A stretch of 64,000 nt of DNA from Sphingopyxis sp. H053 (GTDB lineage: Bacteria > Pseudomonadota > Alphaproteobacteria > Sphingomonadales > Sphingomonadaceae), in contig NZ_LNRU01000001.1 in the NCBI RefSeq assembly GCF_001468225.1, positions 62,001 through 126,000 of the forward strand. Direction: 5' to 3'. The position numbers and the translations under genes are program-made. The notes below the pieces were generated by a model. The model saw only the letters and a list, made by a program, of their open reading frames with translations. It was not told the origin of the DNA and ran no database searches. Positions 41,232-52,838 of this stretch are shown here, one piece after another; the stretch's first letter is position 1, and the number at the start of each line of letters is the position of its first letter.

Positions 41232-42916
41232 ACACGCTGGTCGTCCGTCCAACGAGGGTCCGAACCGCCGGAGTGCGGCAGCAGATATTGCTGACCGCGC
41301 AACAGCGTTTGATGATCCTGATGCTGCTGTTCATGGCGGCATTTTTCGTTGTGTCGGTGCGGCTGCTCTATTTCGCGCTGTTCGATACCTCGTCGAGCGC
41401 CCACGCGGCGACCGCCTTCGTTCCGGCGCGCGCCGACATCGTCGACCGCAACGGCGTGCCGCTTGCACGCACGATCGACGGCTATTCGATCCGCGTCGTC
41501 CCGTCGAAGCTGCTCAACAACCGGCAATATCTCGCCGACGAGCTCCACAAGATTTTCCCCGATATGCCGCGCGAGGAATTGCTCGCAAAGGTTAGCGGCT
41601 CGCGCCCGACCTATATTCGCCGCCGCGCGCTGCCGGACCAGGTGGCGGCGGTGAATGCGATCGGCGACGTCGGCTTCGACTTCCCGCGCGAAAAGGAACG
41701 CCTCTATCCTCAGTTGACGCTCGCCGCACATGTGCTCGGCTTCACCAATGCCGAGGGGCACGGCGTCACCGGCGTCGAGGGCGCGTTCGACCAGCGGCTG
41801 ATCGACAAGGCGACGCGCGGCCAGCCGCTCGCGCTGTCGATCGACGCGCGCGTGCAGGGCGTGCTCGAAAGCGAGCTGAGCTCGGCGGTGGCGAACCTCG
41901 AGGCGATTGGCGGCGCGGGGATCATCCTCGACGTCCACACGGGCGAAGTCGCCGCGATGACCTCGCTGCCGACCTTCAACCCGAACAAGCTGACCGGCAG
42001 CGACCCGGCGACGCGCCGCAACGCGGTGACCTATAATCTCTACGAGCTCGGTTCGACCTTCAAGCCGCTGTCGATTGCGGCCGCGATCGACGACGGCACG
42101 ATCACTAGTATGGCACGCCGCTACGACGCGTCGGCGCCGTTGCCGATCGCAGGTTTCCGCATCCGCGACAGCCATCCCGGCCGCTGGTACAATGTGCCCG
42201 AGACGCTGATCGAGAGCTCGAACATCGCCACCGCGCGTATCGCCGACGAACTCGGGCGCGAAAATCTGGAACGGCTCTTCCGCAACCTCGATTTCGACAA
42301 GCGCCCGCAGATCGACCTCAAGGAACGGGCTTTCCCGCTGTGGCCGAAGGACTGGGGCCGCGTGACCACGATGACGACCAGCTATGGCCACGGCATCGCG
42401 GTGACCCCGATGCATCTCGCGAGCGCCTATGCCGCGCTCGTCAACGGCGGCATCTATCGCCCCGCGACGCTGATGAAGCTCGGCGACAAGGCGCCGCCGC
42501 AGGGCCGCCGCGTGTTCAAGGCGGCGACCAGCGCGCGGATGCGCCAGCTCCTCCGCCTCATCGTTTCCGACGGCACCGGCAAGCAGGCGAACGCGCCGGG
42601 CTTTCGTGTCGGGGGCAAGACCGGTTCGGCAGAAAAGCCGGGCGCGGGCGGCTATCGTCGCCATTCGCTCGTCTCGACCTTCTCGGCGGCTTTCCCGATG
42701 GACAATCCGCGCTATGTGGTGATCGTGATGATCGACGAGCCGAAGGGTAACGCGTATAGTTCGGGACAGCGCACCGCAGGCTGGACCGCAGCGCCCGTGG
42801 TGCGCAAGGTCGTGACCCGCGCGGGGCCGATGCTGGGTGTCTTCCCCGACGAAAGCCGCGACGTCGATGTCTCCGAACTCATCCCCTTGCTGCGGAGAAA
42901 CGAGGAAACGCACTGA
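41228..42916 (+). CDS. ftsI: Septal peptidoglycan transpeptidase PBP3
   Basis: The protein has 562 residues: one N-terminal membrane segment (MLLFMAAFFVVSVRLLYF), a pedestal domain starting near RADIVDRNGVPLART, and a penicillin-binding domain. The catalytic Ser276 is in GSTFKP, SSN is at 330-332 in IESSNIATARI, and KTG is at 464-466 in GGKTGSAEKPG. It crosslinks septal murein with FtsW. It starts with ATGA overlap to ftsL and stops one base into murE. Confidence 0.97.
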   Translation: MNTLVVRPTRVRTAGVRQQILLTAQQRLMILMLLFMAAFFVVSVRLLYFALFDTSSSAHAATAFVPARADIVDRNGVPLARTIDGYSIRVVPSKLLNNRQYLADELHKIFPDMPREELLAKVSGSRPTYIRRRALPDQVAAVNAIGDVGFDFPREKERLYPQLTLAAHVLGFTNAEGHGVTGVEGAFDQRLIDKATRGQPLALSIDARVQGVLESELSSAVANLEAIGGAGIILDVHTGEVAAMTSLPTFNPNKLTGSDPATRRNAVTYNLYELGSTFKPLSIAAAIDDGTITSMARRYDASAPLPIAGFRIRDSHPGRWYNVPETLIESSNIATARIADELGRENLERLFRNLDFDKRPQIDLKERAFPLWPKDWGRVTTMTTSYGHGIAVTPMHLASAYAALVNGGIYRPATLMKLGDKAPPQGRRVFKAATSARMRQLLRLIVSDGTGKQANAPGFRVGGKTGSAEKPGAGGYRRHSLVSTFSAAFPMDNPRYVVIVMIDEPKGNAYSSGQRTAGWTAAPVVRKVVTRAGPMLGVFPDESRDVDVSELIPLLRRNEETH

Positions 42917-44355
42917 TGCGTCTCGCCGCGCTGCTCGAAGATCAGGCGCTGGGGGGCAGCGATCCCGTCGTTACGGGGCTTGCGATCGATCATCGCAAAG
43001 TCGCGCCGGGGACGATTTTCGGCGCCTTCGTCGGTGAAAAATTCAACGGCGAGGATTTCATTGCCGCCGCGGTCGAAGCGGGCGCGGTCGCGATCGTTGC
43101 GCGTCCCGAAGCGCGGGTCGTGGGCGCGGTGCATATCGCCGACGCCAACCCGCGCCGCGCCTTCGCGCATATCGCGGCGCGCTTCTTTCACCGCTTTCCC
43201 GCGACCTGCGTCGCGGTGACGGGCACGAACGGCAAGACCTCGACCGTCGAAATGACGCGCCAGCTGTGGCGGATGGCCGGGTTCAACGCCGCGTCGATCG
43301 GCACGCTGGGCATCACGACCTCGATGGACAGCGCATCGACGGGGCTCACGACGCCCGATATCGTCACCTTCCTTTCGAACATGTCGGGTCTCGCCGCCGA
43401 AGGCATCACCCACGCCGCCTTCGAAGCGTCGAGCCATGGGCTCGACCAGTATCGGACCGAAGGCCTGTCGGTGAAGGCGGCCGCCTTCACCAATCTCAGC
43501 CACGATCATCTCGACTATCACGGCACGATGGAGGCCTATCTCGCCGCCAAGATGCGGCTTTTTGACGAAGTGGTGGTGAAAGACGGCGCGGCGGTGATCT
43601 GGGCCGATGACGCCTATTCGGCCGAAGTGATCGATGCGGTGACCGCGCGCGGCGTCCGCCTGCTGACCGTCGGCACGAAGGGCGAAACGCTCCGCCTCGT
43701 TTCGCGCGAGCCGACCCAACTCGGCCAGTCGCTCGTCATCGCGGCGGGCGACCTCACCCAAAAGGTCGATCTGCCGTTGATCGGCGCCTATCAGGTCGCG
43801 AACGCGCTCGTATCCGCGGGACTCGTGATCGCGACCGGCGGTGACGCGGCGCAGACGCTGAACAATCTCGCGCGGCTCCAGCCCGTGCGCGGCCGCCTCG
43901 AACGCGCGGCGATCACGCGGACCGGCGCGCCCGTCTATGTCGATTATGCGCATACGCCCGACGCGATCGAAGCCGCGCTCGACGCGCTGCGCCCGCACGC
44001 GACCGGCCGCCTGATCCTCGTTTTCGGCGCCGGCGGCGACCGTGACCAGGCGAAGCGCCCCGAAATGGGCAAGACCGCCGCAGCCAACGCCGACGTGCTG
44101 ATCATCACCGACGACAATCCGCGCGGCGAAGACCCCGCCATCATTCGGGGCGCAATCGCTGCCGCTGCACCCGCAGCGCTGGTCATCGGCGACCGCCGCG
44201 CCGCGATTGCCGCCGCCATCGCCGAAGCGCGCACCGACGACATCGTCTGCATCGCGGGCAAAGGTCACGAACAGGGCCAGATCGTCGGCCGCGGCGATGA
44301 CATGCGGGTCATTCCCTTCGACGATGTGACCGTTGCGCGCGAGGAGGCGGCATGA
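42916..44355 (+). CDS. murE: UDP-MurNAc-tripeptide synthetase (meso-DAP adding)
   Basis: The protein has 479 residues with the ATP loop GTNGKTSTVEM, the carbamate-lysine region and the diagnostic DNPR motif at 400-403 (ITDDNPRGEDP), which marks diaminopimelate rather than lysine as substrate. It therefore shows that the murein is DAP type. It overlaps both neighbours (one base with ftsI, four with murF). Confidence 0.97.
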   Translation: MRLAALLEDQALGGSDPVVTGLAIDHRKVAPGTIFGAFVGEKFNGEDFIAAAVEAGAVAIVARPEARVVGAVHIADANPRRAFAHIAARFFHRFPATCVAVTGTNGKTSTVEMTRQLWRMAGFNAASIGTLGITTSMDSASTGLTTPDIVTFLSNMSGLAAEGITHAAFEASSHGLDQYRTEGLSVKAAAFTNLSHDHLDYHGTMEAYLAAKMRLFDEVVVKDGAAVIWADDAYSAEVIDAVTARGVRLLTVGTKGETLRLVSREPTQLGQSLVIAAGDLTQKVDLPLIGAYQVANALVSAGLVIATGGDAAQTLNNLARLQPVRGRLERAAITRTGAPVYVDYAHTPDAIEAALDALRPHATGRLILVFGAGGDRDQAKRPEMGKTAAANADVLIITDDNPRGEDPAIIRGAIAAAAPAALVIGDRRAAIAAAIAEARTDDIVCIAGKGHEQGQIVGRGDDMRVIPFDDVTVAREEAA

Positions 44356-45728
44356 ACCCGCTCTGGACCGCGCGCGCCATCGCAGCCGCCACCGGCGGCG
44401 AAGCGAGCGCCGACTTCACCGTGCAGGGCGTCGCCTTTGACTCGCGCGAGGTGACGAAGGGCGACCTCTTCGTCGCGATGAAAGGTGAGGCGACCGACGG
44501 CCACAAGTTCATCGACAAGGCGATCGCGGCGGGCGCCGCGGGCATCGTCTGCGAAACCGTGATCGATCACCCACACGTTCGCGTCGCCGACAGCGCCGAG
44601 GCGCTGAATGCGCTCGGCATCGCGTCGCGCGGGCGCAGCCATGGCCGGATCATCGGTGTCACCGGCTCGGCGGGCAAGACGGGGACGAAGGAAGCGCTGT
44701 TCGCTGCGCTCGACCGCTTTCGTCCGGGCAAGGCGCACCGCTCGGTCAAAAGCTACAACAACCATGTCGGCGTGCCATTGAGCCTCGCGCGCATGCCCTC
44801 GACCGCCGATTTCGGTGTGTTCGAAATGGGGATGAACCATGCGGGCGAGCTTGCCGAATTGACGCGCATGGTGCGCCCGCACGTCGCGATCGTCACCACC
44901 ATCGCCCCCGCGCATATGGAATATTTCGGCAGCGAAGAGGCGATCGCCGACGCGAAGGGTGAGATTTTCGAAGGACTAGAACCCGGCGGCACCGCGATCG
45001 TCCCGTTCGACAGTCCGCATTATGCAAGGCTGCGCGCCAAGGCGGAACAGCACGCGGCGCACGTCGTCAGCTTCGGTCTGAACGAAGGGGCCGACGTCCG
45101 CGCGGTCGACTGGCTTTCGGACGGGCGGGGCGGCTCACTCGTCACCGCGCAGGTCCAGGATTCGCTCCTCTGCTTCACCATCGCGCAGGCCGGCGCGCAT
45201 TGGGTCGCCAATTCGCTCGCCGTGCTTGCAGCGGTCAAGGCGGTCGGCGGCGACCTTCCCGCAGCGGGCCTTGCCTTTGCCGAGATGGGCGGCCTCACCG
45301 GTCGCGGCGCGCGCCACCGCGTCGCAGTGCCGGGCGGCCATATCCTCGTCATCGACGAAAGCTATAACGCCAACCCGGCCTCGATGGCCGCGACGGTCAA
45401 CCAGTTCGGCACCGAATCCGCCGACCGCAAGATCGCGATTCTCGGCGCGATGAAGGAGCTCGGGCCGGGCGGGGAGGCGTATCACGCCGATCTCGCGGCT
45501 CCGCTCGTCGCGGCGGGAGTGCAATTCGCCCTGCTAGTCGGCGAAGAGATGGCGCCGCTCGCCAAAGCGCTTGAGGGACGCATCGATTTCGAGCATGTGC
45601 CCGCCCACTCGGCCGCGGTAGGGCGGCTGAAGGACCTGATCCGTCCGGGCGACGCCGTGCTGGTCAAGGGGTCGAATAGCGTCGGGCTGTCGCATGTCGT
45701 GACGGCGCTGACCAACGGGGATTATTGA
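44352..45728 (+). CDS. murF: UDP-MurNAc-pentapeptide synthetase (D-Ala-D-Ala adding)
   Basis: The protein has 458 residues with the ATP loop [16 protein letters not shown], the motif [15 protein letters not shown] and the metal/ADP region [15 protein letters not shown]-like ([20 protein letters not shown]). It adds D-Ala-D-Ala to the tripeptide precursor. Start and stop overlap murE and mraY. Confidence 0.97.
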   Translation: MNPLWTARAIAAATGGEASADFTVQGVAFDSREVTKGDLFVAMKGEATDGHKFIDKAIAAGAAGIVCETVIDHPHVRVADSAEALNALGIASRGRSHGRIIGVTGSAGKTGTKEALFAALDRFRPGKAHRSVKSYNNHVGVPLSLARMPSTADFGVFEMGMNHAGELAELTRMVRPHVAIVTTIAPAHMEYFGSEEAIADAKGEIFEGLEPGGTAIVPFDSPHYARLRAKAEQHAAHVVSFGLNEGADVRAVDWLSDGRGGSLVTAQVQDSLLCFTIAQAGAHWVANSLAVLAAVKAVGGDLPAAGLAFAEMGGLTGRGARHRVAVPGGHILVIDESYNANPASMAATVNQFGTESADRKIAILGAMKELGPGGEAYHADLAAPLVAAGVQFALLVGEEMAPLAKALEGRIDFEHVPAHSAAVGRLKDLIRPGDAVLVKGSNSVGLSHVVTALTNGDY

Positions 45729-46798
45729 TGCTTTATTGGCTGGCGGAATGGCTTGGCTTTCCGGGGGCTCTCAACCTCATTCGCTATCTGAGCTTCCGCT
45801 CGGGGGCCGCGGTCGCGACCGCAATGATCCTCGGGCTGTGGATCGGTCCGCGCTTCATCCTGATGCTGCGGATGCGGCAGGGCAAGGGGCAGCCGATCCG
45901 TGACGACGGCCCGCAGAGCCACCTCGCCAAAAAGGGCACGCCGACGATGGGCGGGCTGATGATCCTCATTTCGCTGATGATCTCCGCGCTTTTGTGGATG
46001 GACCTTTCGAACCGTTTCGTCTGGGCTTGTTTGTTCGTCACCGCGGGTTTCGCGGTCGTCGGCTTTCTCGACGATTTCGACAAGGTAACCAAGGCCAGCC
46101 ATCGCGGGATTCCGGGTCGGGTGCGGCTGCTGATCGAATTCGCCATCGCCGCGGTCGCGGTGCTGCTGATCGTCTCGCGCACCGGCACCGACCTGTATCT
46201 GCCCTTCTTCAGCGGAATCGTCATCCCGCTCGGGCCGCTCTATTATGTCTTTGCGATGATATTGATCGTCGGTTTCGGCAATGCGGTGAACTTGACCGAC
46301 GGGCTCGACGGCCTCGCGACCTTTCCCGTGATCATCGCCAGCCTGACCTTCCTCGTCATCGTTTACCTCTCGGGCAACGTGAAGTTCGCGGGCTATCTCG
46401 GCATTCCGCACGTCCCCGGGGCGGGCGAACTGGCGGTCTTTGCCGCGGCGATCATCGGCGCCTGCCTTGCCTTCCTGTGGTTCAACGCGCCCCCCGCGGC
46501 GGTGTTCATGGGCGATACCGGCAGCCTCGCGCTCGGCGGCGCGCTCGCGACGATCGCAGTGACCGCGCAGCACGAGCTTGTCCTCGTCCTCGTCGGCGGG
46601 CTGTTCGTGGTCGAGGCGCTGTCGGTGATCATCCAGGTCTTCTGGTACAAAAGGACGGGCAAGCGCGTCTTCCGCATGGCGCCGATCCATCATCATTTCG
46701 AACAATTGGGGTGGCCCGAATCTACCGTCGTTATCCGTTTCTGGATCGTCTCGATCGTCCTCGCGCTCGCGGGACTCGCGACCTTGAAACTCCGGTGA
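45728..46798 (+). CDS. mraY: Phospho-MurNAc-pentapeptide translocase
   Basis: The protein has 356 residues and about ten membrane helices. Conserved cytoplasmic motifs include KKGTPTMGG, the catalytic aspartates at 115-116 in [19 protein letters not shown] and the Mg/substrate motif [12 protein letters not shown]. It makes lipid I from UDP-MurNAc-pentapeptide and undecaprenyl phosphate. The ATG at 45728 is preferred to a TTG one codon upstream. The stop overlaps the murD GTG. Confidence 0.98.
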   Translation: MLYWLAEWLGFPGALNLIRYLSFRSGAAVATAMILGLWIGPRFILMLRMRQGKGQPIRDDGPQSHLAKKGTPTMGGLMILISLMISALLWMDLSNRFVWACLFVTAGFAVVGFLDDFDKVTKASHRGIPGRVRLLIEFAIAAVAVLLIVSRTGTDLYLPFFSGIVIPLGPLYYVFAMILIVGFGNAVNLTDGLDGLATFPVIIASLTFLVIVYLSGNVKFAGYLGIPHVPGAGELAVFAAAIIGACLAFLWFNAPPAAVFMGDTGSLALGGALATIAVTAQHELVLVLVGGLFVVEALSVIIQVFWYKRTGKRVFRMAPIHHHFEQLGWPESTVVIRFWIVSIVLALAGLATLKLR

Positions 46799-48099
46799 TC
46801 TCCTCGCGCGCCTTTGCCGGCCGCCGCTATGCGGTGCTGGGACTGGCGCGCTCGGGTCTGGCGACCGTCGAGGCGCTCGTCGCCAGCGGCGCGGGTGTGA
46901 CCGCGTGGGACGACCGCGAGGAAGCGCGCGACGATGCGATGGCCTTGGGGGCCGATATCGGCAATCCGCTCGAGATCGACCTGATCGGCTTTGCCGGTGT
47001 CGTCGTGTCGCCCGGCGTGCCGCTCAACCGCCACCCGATCACCGCGCACGCGCGTGAGGCGCATGTCCCCGTGATCGGCGACATCGAGCTTTTTGCCGAG
47101 GCGCGTGACGAACTGCCTGCGCACAAGGTCGTCGGCATCACCGGCACCAACGGTAAGTCGACTGTCACCGCGCTGATCCAGCATATGCTCGAAAGCGCCG
47201 GGGTGCCCTCGCTGATGGGCGGCAATATCGGCCTGCCGATCCTGAGCCGCGACCCGCTTGCCGAGGGCGGGGTCTACGTCCTCGAACTGTCGAGTTACCA
47301 GATCGACCTGTCGCACAGCCTCGCGTGCGACATCGCGGTGCTCACCAACCTCAGCCCCGATCATCTCGACCGCTACGACGGCTTCGCGGGCTATACGGCG
47401 TCGAAGGCGCGGCTCTTCGGCCTCCAGCACCGCGATCAGGTCGCGATCGTCGCGGTCGACGACGATCCGTCGAAGATGATCGCAAGCCGGATCAATCACC
47501 GCCTCCATCGCGTGTCGGCAAAGGATGTCGACCCGGTCGACCAGGCGCGCTGGCCCGCATTGCAGGGTCCGCATAACGCTCAGAACGCCGTGTGCGCGAT
47601 CGCGGTATGCCGCGTGCTGGGGATGAACGACGAACAGATCGAACGCGGCCTCGCGACCTACAAGTCGCTGCCGCATCGTATGGAATTGGTCGGCGAAGTC
47701 GGGGGGGTCAGCTGGTTCAATGACAGCAAGGCTACCAATGCGGCTTCCGCTGCACCGGCGCTGGCGGCTTTCCCGCCAGCGCCGGACCAGCGTTTGCACT
47801 GGATTGCGGGCGGCAAGGCCAAGGGCGACGGGCTCGCGGCGTGCCGTCCCTGGTTCGGTCACGTCAAACGCGCCTATCTGATCGGCGAGGCGATGGAGCC
47901 ATTCGCAGCCGAAATCGGCGATGCGCTGCCCGTCGACCTGTCGGGCGATATGGCGACCGCAGTCGCCCACGCGGCGGCGGCGGCAAAGCCGGGCGATATC
48001 GTTCTGCTCTCGCCGGCGTGCGCGTCGTTCGACCAGTTCAAGGATTATGAGCAGCGCGGCGATGCGTTTCGCGCCGCCGTTCAGGCGCTCGGGGCATGA
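46795..48099 (+). CDS. murD: UDP-MurNAc-L-alanine:D-glutamate ligase
   Basis: The protein has 434 residues from the GTG at 46795 (GTGA overlap with mraY). The open frame continues upstream, but only this start gives the family N-terminus [19 protein letters not shown]. The ATP loop [15 protein letters not shown] and the motif [15 protein letters not shown] are intact. It adds D-Glu to UDP-MurNAc-L-Ala. It overlaps ftsW by four bases. Confidence 0.96.
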   Translation: MISSRAFAGRRYAVLGLARSGLATVEALVASGAGVTAWDDREEARDDAMALGADIGNPLEIDLIGFAGVVVSPGVPLNRHPITAHAREAHVPVIGDIELFAEARDELPAHKVVGITGTNGKSTVTALIQHMLESAGVPSLMGGNIGLPILSRDPLAEGGVYVLELSSYQIDLSHSLACDIAVLTNLSPDHLDRYDGFAGYTASKARLFGLQHRDQVAIVAVDDDPSKMIASRINHRLHRVSAKDVDPVDQARWPALQGPHNAQNAVCAIAVCRVLGMNDEQIERGLATYKSLPHRMELVGEVGGVSWFNDSKATNAASAAPALAAFPPAPDQRLHWIAGGKAKGDGLAACRPWFGHVKRAYLIGEAMEPFAAEIGDALPVDLSGDMATAVAHAAAAAKPGDIVLLSPACASFDQFKDYEQRGDAFRAAVQALGA

Positions 48100-49331
48100 G
48101 CGGGGGGGACAATATGGAGAGCGCGACCGAAAGGCCGGTGATCGCCGCCACGCGCACCACGAAACGCCGCGGCCCGCGCCTCAGCCGCGCCGACCGCACG
48201 CCGCTCGGCCTGTGGTTCTGGGAAATCGACCGCGTGCTGTTGTTGCTCGTGTCGATCCTCGTCGCGGTCGGGCTCGTCGCCGTGGCCGCGGCTTCGCCCG
48301 TCGCGGCGCAGAAATTGTCGACCTCGACCGCGTCGCTCGACCCGCTCTATTATTTCTATCGCCAGCTGATGTGGGTGATCGTCGGCGTGCCGGTGATGTT
48401 GATGGTGTCGATGCTGCCCAAGCCGCAGGCGCGGCGCTTCGCCATCTATGGCACCATCGCCTTCCTCATCCTCCTCTTCCTCGTGCCGCTGGTCGGCACG
48501 TCGGTCAACGGCGCGCAGCGGTGGATCGGCAGCGGCGTGTTCCGCCTTCAGCCGTCGGAATTCCTCAAACCCTTCTTTGCGGTGTCGCTCGCGTGGGTGC
48601 TGTCGCTGCGGCTGCACGACCAGAGCCTGCCCGTCGTGCCGCTCGCGCTCGCGCTCACCGGCGTCATCGCGCTGCTCCTGATGGGCCAGCCCGACCTCGG
48701 GCAGACGGTCATTTTCGTCGCGACCTGGCTGGTGCTGGTTATGGTCGCGGGGCTGTCGATGCGTATCTTGGCCGGTTTGGCGGGAGCGGGAGTGGTCGGC
48801 CTCGTGCTCGCCTATTTCTTCTACCCGGTCGCGCAGCAGCGCATCAACATCTGGCTGTTTGCCGAGGGGGACAGCTTCCAGGTCGACAAGGCGCATGCGA
48901 CCCTGACCGCCGGCGGCCTCATCGGCACCGGCCCCGGCGCGGGTCTTGCCAAGTTCCAGCTGCCCGAAGCGCACACCGATTATATCTTCTCGGTCATCGG
49001 CGAGGAGTTCGGGATGATCGCGTGCATCGCGATCGCGGTGCTCTATCTCGCGATCATCGTGCGCGTCCTCGTCCGCCTGCTCGACGAGGAGGACAGCTTC
49101 CTGATCCTCGCGGTCGCGGGCCTGATTGCGCAATTCGGCGGGCAGGCGGTGATCAACATGGCGGTGAACACGCAAATCTTCCCGTCGAAGGGGATGACCT
49201 TGCCGTTCATCAGCTATGGCGGCTCGTCCTTCATCGCTTTGTCGATCGGCATGGGTTTGCTCTTGTCGCTGACCCGCCGAAACCCCTATGCGGCACGGGT
49301 GTCGATGACCCGAAACTGGAACAAGAAATGA
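48096..49331 (+). CDS. ftsW: Septal peptidoglycan polymerase FtsW (SEDS)
   Basis: The protein has 411 residues. A basic cytoplasmic N-terminus (RTTKRRGPRLSRADRT) is followed by ten membrane segments. SEDS motifs include GAQRWIGSGVFRLQPSEFLK, IGTGPGAGLAKFQLPEAHTD and FPSKGMTLPFISYGGSS. It polymerises glycan strands at the septum with FtsI. A second ATG at 48114 is possible. It overlaps murD and murG. Confidence 0.97.
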   Translation: MSGGDNMESATERPVIAATRTTKRRGPRLSRADRTPLGLWFWEIDRVLLLLVSILVAVGLVAVAAASPVAAQKLSTSTASLDPLYYFYRQLMWVIVGVPVMLMVSMLPKPQARRFAIYGTIAFLILLFLVPLVGTSVNGAQRWIGSGVFRLQPSEFLKPFFAVSLAWVLSLRLHDQSLPVVPLALALTGVIALLLMGQPDLGQTVIFVATWLVLVMVAGLSMRILAGLAGAGVVGLVLAYFFYPVAQQRINIWLFAEGDSFQVDKAHATLTAGGLIGTGPGAGLAKFQLPEAHTDYIFSVIGEEFGMIACIAIAVLYLAIIVRVLVRLLDEEDSFLILAVAGLIAQFGGQAVINMAVNTQIFPSKGMTLPFISYGGSSFIALSIGMGLLLSLTRRNPYAARVSMTRNWNKK

Positions 49332-50512
49332 CCGCAACACGCCACTTCCTTCTCGCCGCCGGCGGGACGGGAGGACATATGCTGCCCGCCTACGCCCTCG
49401 CGGGCGAACTGATTTCGCGCGGCCATCGCGTTGCGCTGGTCAGCGACGACCGCGGGCTGAAGATTCCGGGCGCCCCTGCCGAGATGGAAACGCATGTGCT
49501 TCCTGCCGGCCGCGTGTCGGGCGGCCCCGTCGGCTGGCTCAAGGCCGCGCTCGCGATCCGCAAGGGCCGCCGCATGGCGATCGACCTGATCGACGCGTTC
49601 GACCCCGCTGTGGTTGTCGGCTTCGGTGGCTATCCCTCGCTCCCCAGCCTGCTCGCCGCCGGCGCGACGAAGCGGCCACGCGTGCTCCACGAACAAAATG
49701 CCGTGCTCGGCCGCGTCAACCGGATGATGGCGCCGCGCGTCGATGCGGTGGCGGTCGCGTACCACAATATCCAGCGCTATCCCGAGGGGCATGAGCTGAA
49801 GAAACATATCACCGGCAACCCGGTGCGCGACGAGATCATCGCGATCCGTGAAGAGGGTTTCCCGCCGCTGCCCGAGGATGGCATCTTTCGCCTGCTCGTC
49901 GTCGGGGGAAGTCTGGGCGCAACGGTGCTCAGCGAAGTCGTGCCCGCGGCGATCGCGATGCTGCCACGCGCGCTACTCGACCGGTTGCAGGTCGTCCAGC
50001 AGTGCCGCGAGGACGATATCGAAGCGGTGCGCGCCAAATATGCCGAGCTGGGCGTTGCGGCGGAATGCGCTTCCTACATCAAGGATTTCCCCGAGCGGCT
50101 GCGCTGGGCGCATATGGTGATCGCGCGCGCGGGCGCCTCGACCGTCGCCGAACTCGCCTGCGCCGGCCGTCCGGCGATCTTCGTGCCCTATCCGCACGCG
50201 ATGGACGACCACCAGACCTATAATGTCGTCGACCTCGTCGAAGCGGGCGGGGCGATCGCGTTTCAGCAGCCCGATTTCACGCCGGCCGAGGTCGCCAAGC
50301 ATATCCAGCGCATGGCGCTCGAACCCGGCGCGCTCGAAGCGGCGGCCGAGCGCGCGGCGAGCTGCGGGCTTCCCGATGCGACGCGCGACCTTGCCGATCT
50401 CGTCGAATCGCTCGTCGCGCCGCCGATGATGGACGTGATCCGCGTCGGGGCGTCCTCGGGCCAGCGTGCGGCCGCAACCGGCATGGCCTCGGCCCGCACG
50501 GGAGATAAATGA
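49328..50512 (+). CDS. murG: Lipid II synthase MurG
   Basis: The protein has 394 residues, about 30 longer than the E. coli enzyme because of a C-terminal tail ([20 protein letters not shown]). Motifs include [18 protein letters not shown], the membrane-facing [27 protein letters not shown] and the donor-binding [20 protein letters not shown]. It transfers GlcNAc to lipid I. The ATG at 49328 overlaps ftsW; the frame is fortuitously open far upstream. It overlaps murC by four bases. Confidence 0.97.
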   Translation: MTATRHFLLAAGGTGGHMLPAYALAGELISRGHRVALVSDDRGLKIPGAPAEMETHVLPAGRVSGGPVGWLKAALAIRKGRRMAIDLIDAFDPAVVVGFGGYPSLPSLLAAGATKRPRVLHEQNAVLGRVNRMMAPRVDAVAVAYHNIQRYPEGHELKKHITGNPVRDEIIAIREEGFPPLPEDGIFRLLVVGGSLGATVLSEVVPAAIAMLPRALLDRLQVVQQCREDDIEAVRAKYAELGVAAECASYIKDFPERLRWAHMVIARAGASTVAELACAGRPAIFVPYPHAMDDHQTYNVVDLVEAGGAIAFQQPDFTPAEVAKHIQRMALEPGALEAAAERAASCGLPDATRDLADLVESLVAPPMMDVIRVGASSGQRAAATGMASARTGDK

Positions 50513-51942
50513 TGCGCGGCGTTGCGACCGACATCGGCACCATCCACTTCATCGGCATCGGCGGTATCGGCATGTCGGGCATCGCCGAGGTGATGCACAA
50601 TCTTGGCTATCAGGTGCAGGGCAGCGACATCGCCGACGGCTATGTGATCGAAGGGCTGCGCAAGCGCGGCATCAAGGTCGCGATCGGGCACGAGGCATCG
50701 AACGTCGACGGCGTCGCGGTCGTCGTGACCTCGACCGCGGTCAAGCGCGGCAATCCCGAGGTCGAGGCCGCACTCGCCGGCCGCATCCCGCTCGTCCGCC
50801 GCGCCGAAATGCTCGCCGAACTGATGCGGCTGAAATCGACCGTCGCAATTGCCGGTACGCACGGCAAGACAACGACGACCAGCCTCGTCGCGGCGTTGCT
50901 CGACGCGGGCGGCATCGACCCGACCGTGATCAACGGCGGCATCATCAACAATTATGGCTCGAACGCGCGCCTTGGCGCGTCGGACTGGATGGTGGTCGAG
51001 GCCGACGAGAGCGACGGCAGCTTCCTGCGCCTCGACGGGACGATTGCGGTCGTCACCAACATCGATCCCGAGCACCTCGACCATTATGGCAGCTTCGATG
51101 CGATCAAGGATGCGTTCGTCGAGTTCATCGAAAATGTGCCTTTCTATGGTGCGGCGATGCTCTGTCTCGACCATCCCGAGGTGCAGGCAATCATCCCACG
51201 CATCCGCGACCGCCGGATCATTACCTATGGCTTTTCTGCCCAAGCGGATGTGCGCGGCACCAATGTGACGCCCGGCCCCGACGGCAACCGCTTCGACGTC
51301 GTCGTGCGCGACCGCGACGGCAACAGCCGGACGATCGAGGGCATTCATTTGCCGATGTCGGGGCGACACAATGTCCAGAACTCGCTCGCGGCCATCGCCG
51401 TCGCGCTGCACATGGGCGTTTCGGACGACAAGATCGTATCGGGCTTCCACGGCTTTGCCGGGGTCAAGCGCCGCTTCACCAAGGTCGGCGAGATCGCCGC
51501 AGGTGAGGGTGTTGTGACGGTGATCGACGATTACGCGCATCACCCGGTCGAAATCCGCGCTGTCCTCTCGGCTGCACGCGAGGGCGTCGGCGCGGGCCGC
51601 GTCGTGGGCGTCGTCCAGCCGCACCGCTTCACGCGCCTCCGCGATCATATGGACGATTTCCAGCAGGCGTTTAACGACGCCGATATCGTGCTCGCGCTGC
51701 CCGTCTATGCGGCAGGGGAAGCACCGATCGACGGCGTATCCTCGGATGCGCTGGTCGAAGGCCTGCGCGATCGCGGGCATCGTCAGGCAAATGTCGTCGC
51801 CGACGCTGGTGCGCTGGCCTCCGCGATCGCCGCGAGCATCGCCGCGGGCGATCTCGGCGCGGGCGACAAGATCATCTGCCTCGGCGCGGGCGATATCACC
51901 AAGATGGCGGCGGGTTTGGCAGCAGCGGTGGAGGCGGCATGA
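50509..51942 (+). CDS. murC: UDP-MurNAc:L-alanine ligase
   Basis: The protein has 477 residues with [19 protein letters not shown], the ATP loop [26 protein letters not shown] and [15 protein letters not shown]. It adds the first amino acid of the stem peptide. Two consecutive ATG codons (50509 and 50512) are possible starts; the first overlaps the murG stop. A separate paralogue lies at 28544-29938. Confidence 0.97.
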   Translation: MMRGVATDIGTIHFIGIGGIGMSGIAEVMHNLGYQVQGSDIADGYVIEGLRKRGIKVAIGHEASNVDGVAVVVTSTAVKRGNPEVEAALAGRIPLVRRAEMLAELMRLKSTVAIAGTHGKTTTTSLVAALLDAGGIDPTVINGGIINNYGSNARLGASDWMVVEADESDGSFLRLDGTIAVVTNIDPEHLDHYGSFDAIKDAFVEFIENVPFYGAAMLCLDHPEVQAIIPRIRDRRIITYGFSAQADVRGTNVTPGPDGNRFDVVVRDRDGNSRTIEGIHLPMSGRHNVQNSLAAIAVALHMGVSDDKIVSGFHGFAGVKRRFTKVGEIAAGEGVVTVIDDYAHHPVEIRAVLSAAREGVGAGRVVGVVQPHRFTRLRDHMDDFQQAFNDADIVLALPVYAAGEAPIDGVSSDALVEGLRDRGHRQANVVADAGALASAIAASIAAGDLGAGDKIICLGAGDITKMAAGLAAAVEAA

Positions 51943-52838
51943 GCACCGTCGAAACCCTTCCAGCCGTGCGCGGTAAGCTGACGGCAAAGGCGTCGCTGGC
52001 GCCGCTCGTATGGTTCAAGTCGGGCGGCCCCGCCGACTGGCTATTCGAACCCAAGGACGCCAACGATCTCGCTGACTTCCTGCGCGACCTCGATCCCGCT
52101 GTTCCGGTGATGGCGCTTGGTCTCGGATCGAACCTCATCGTCCGCGACGGCGGCTTTCCAGGCGTCGTCATCCGGCTCGGCAAGGCGTTCGCGAAGGTCG
52201 AGGCGATCGACGCGACAACGCTCCGCTGCGGCGGTGGCGCGTCGGGCATCCTCGTTTCCTCGACCGCGCGCGATGCGGGCATTGCCGGCATGGAATTTCT
52301 TCGCTCGATCCCTGGCACCGTCGGTGGCTTCGTGCGCATGAACGGCGGCGCCTATGGCGGCGAGGTAAAGGACATCCTGATCGACTGCGACGTCGTGCTG
52401 CGTTCGGGTGAGCAGAAAACGCTGCCGCTCGCCGACCTCAGCTACACTTATCGCCACAGCGAATTGCCCGAGGGCGCGGTCGTCATCGGCGCGACCTTTC
52501 GCGGCCAGCCCGGCGAACCCGCCGCCATTCAGGCCGAAATGGACCGCATCTCGGCGAGCCGTGAGGCGTCGCAGCCGCTGCGCTCGAAAACCGGCGGCTC
52601 GACCTTCAAGAACCCCGACGGCCACAAGGCGTGGCAGCTCGTCGACGAGGCCGGCTGCCGCGGTTTTGCCGTCGGCGGGGCGCAAGTCAGCGAGAAACAC
52701 ACCAATTTCCTGATCAATACCGGCGATGCGACGAGCGCCGATATCGAAGCACTCGGCGAGGAAGTCCGCCGCCGCGTGAAGGACAAGAGCGGCATCGAAT
52801 TGCAATGGGAGATTCAGCGCGTGGGAGTGGCGAAGTGA
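51939..52838 (+). CDS. murB: UDP-N-acetylenolpyruvoylglucosamine reductase
   Basis: The protein has 299 residues with an FAD-binding PP-loop region ([18 protein letters not shown]), [20 protein letters not shown] and [20 protein letters not shown], which carries the proton-donating Ser of type I MurB. It reduces enolpyruvyl-UDP-GlcNAc to UDP-MurNAc with NADPH. It overlaps murC and ddl by four bases each. Confidence 0.96.
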   Translation: MSTVETLPAVRGKLTAKASLAPLVWFKSGGPADWLFEPKDANDLADFLRDLDPAVPVMALGLGSNLIVRDGGFPGVVIRLGKAFAKVEAIDATTLRCGGGASGILVSSTARDAGIAGMEFLRSIPGTVGGFVRMNGGAYGGEVKDILIDCDVVLRSGEQKTLPLADLSYTYRHSELPEGAVVIGATFRGQPGEPAAIQAEMDRISASREASQPLRSKTGGSTFKNPDGHKAWQLVDEAGCRGFAVGGAQVSEKHTNFLINTGDATSADIEALGEEVRRRVKDKSGIELQWEIQRVGVAK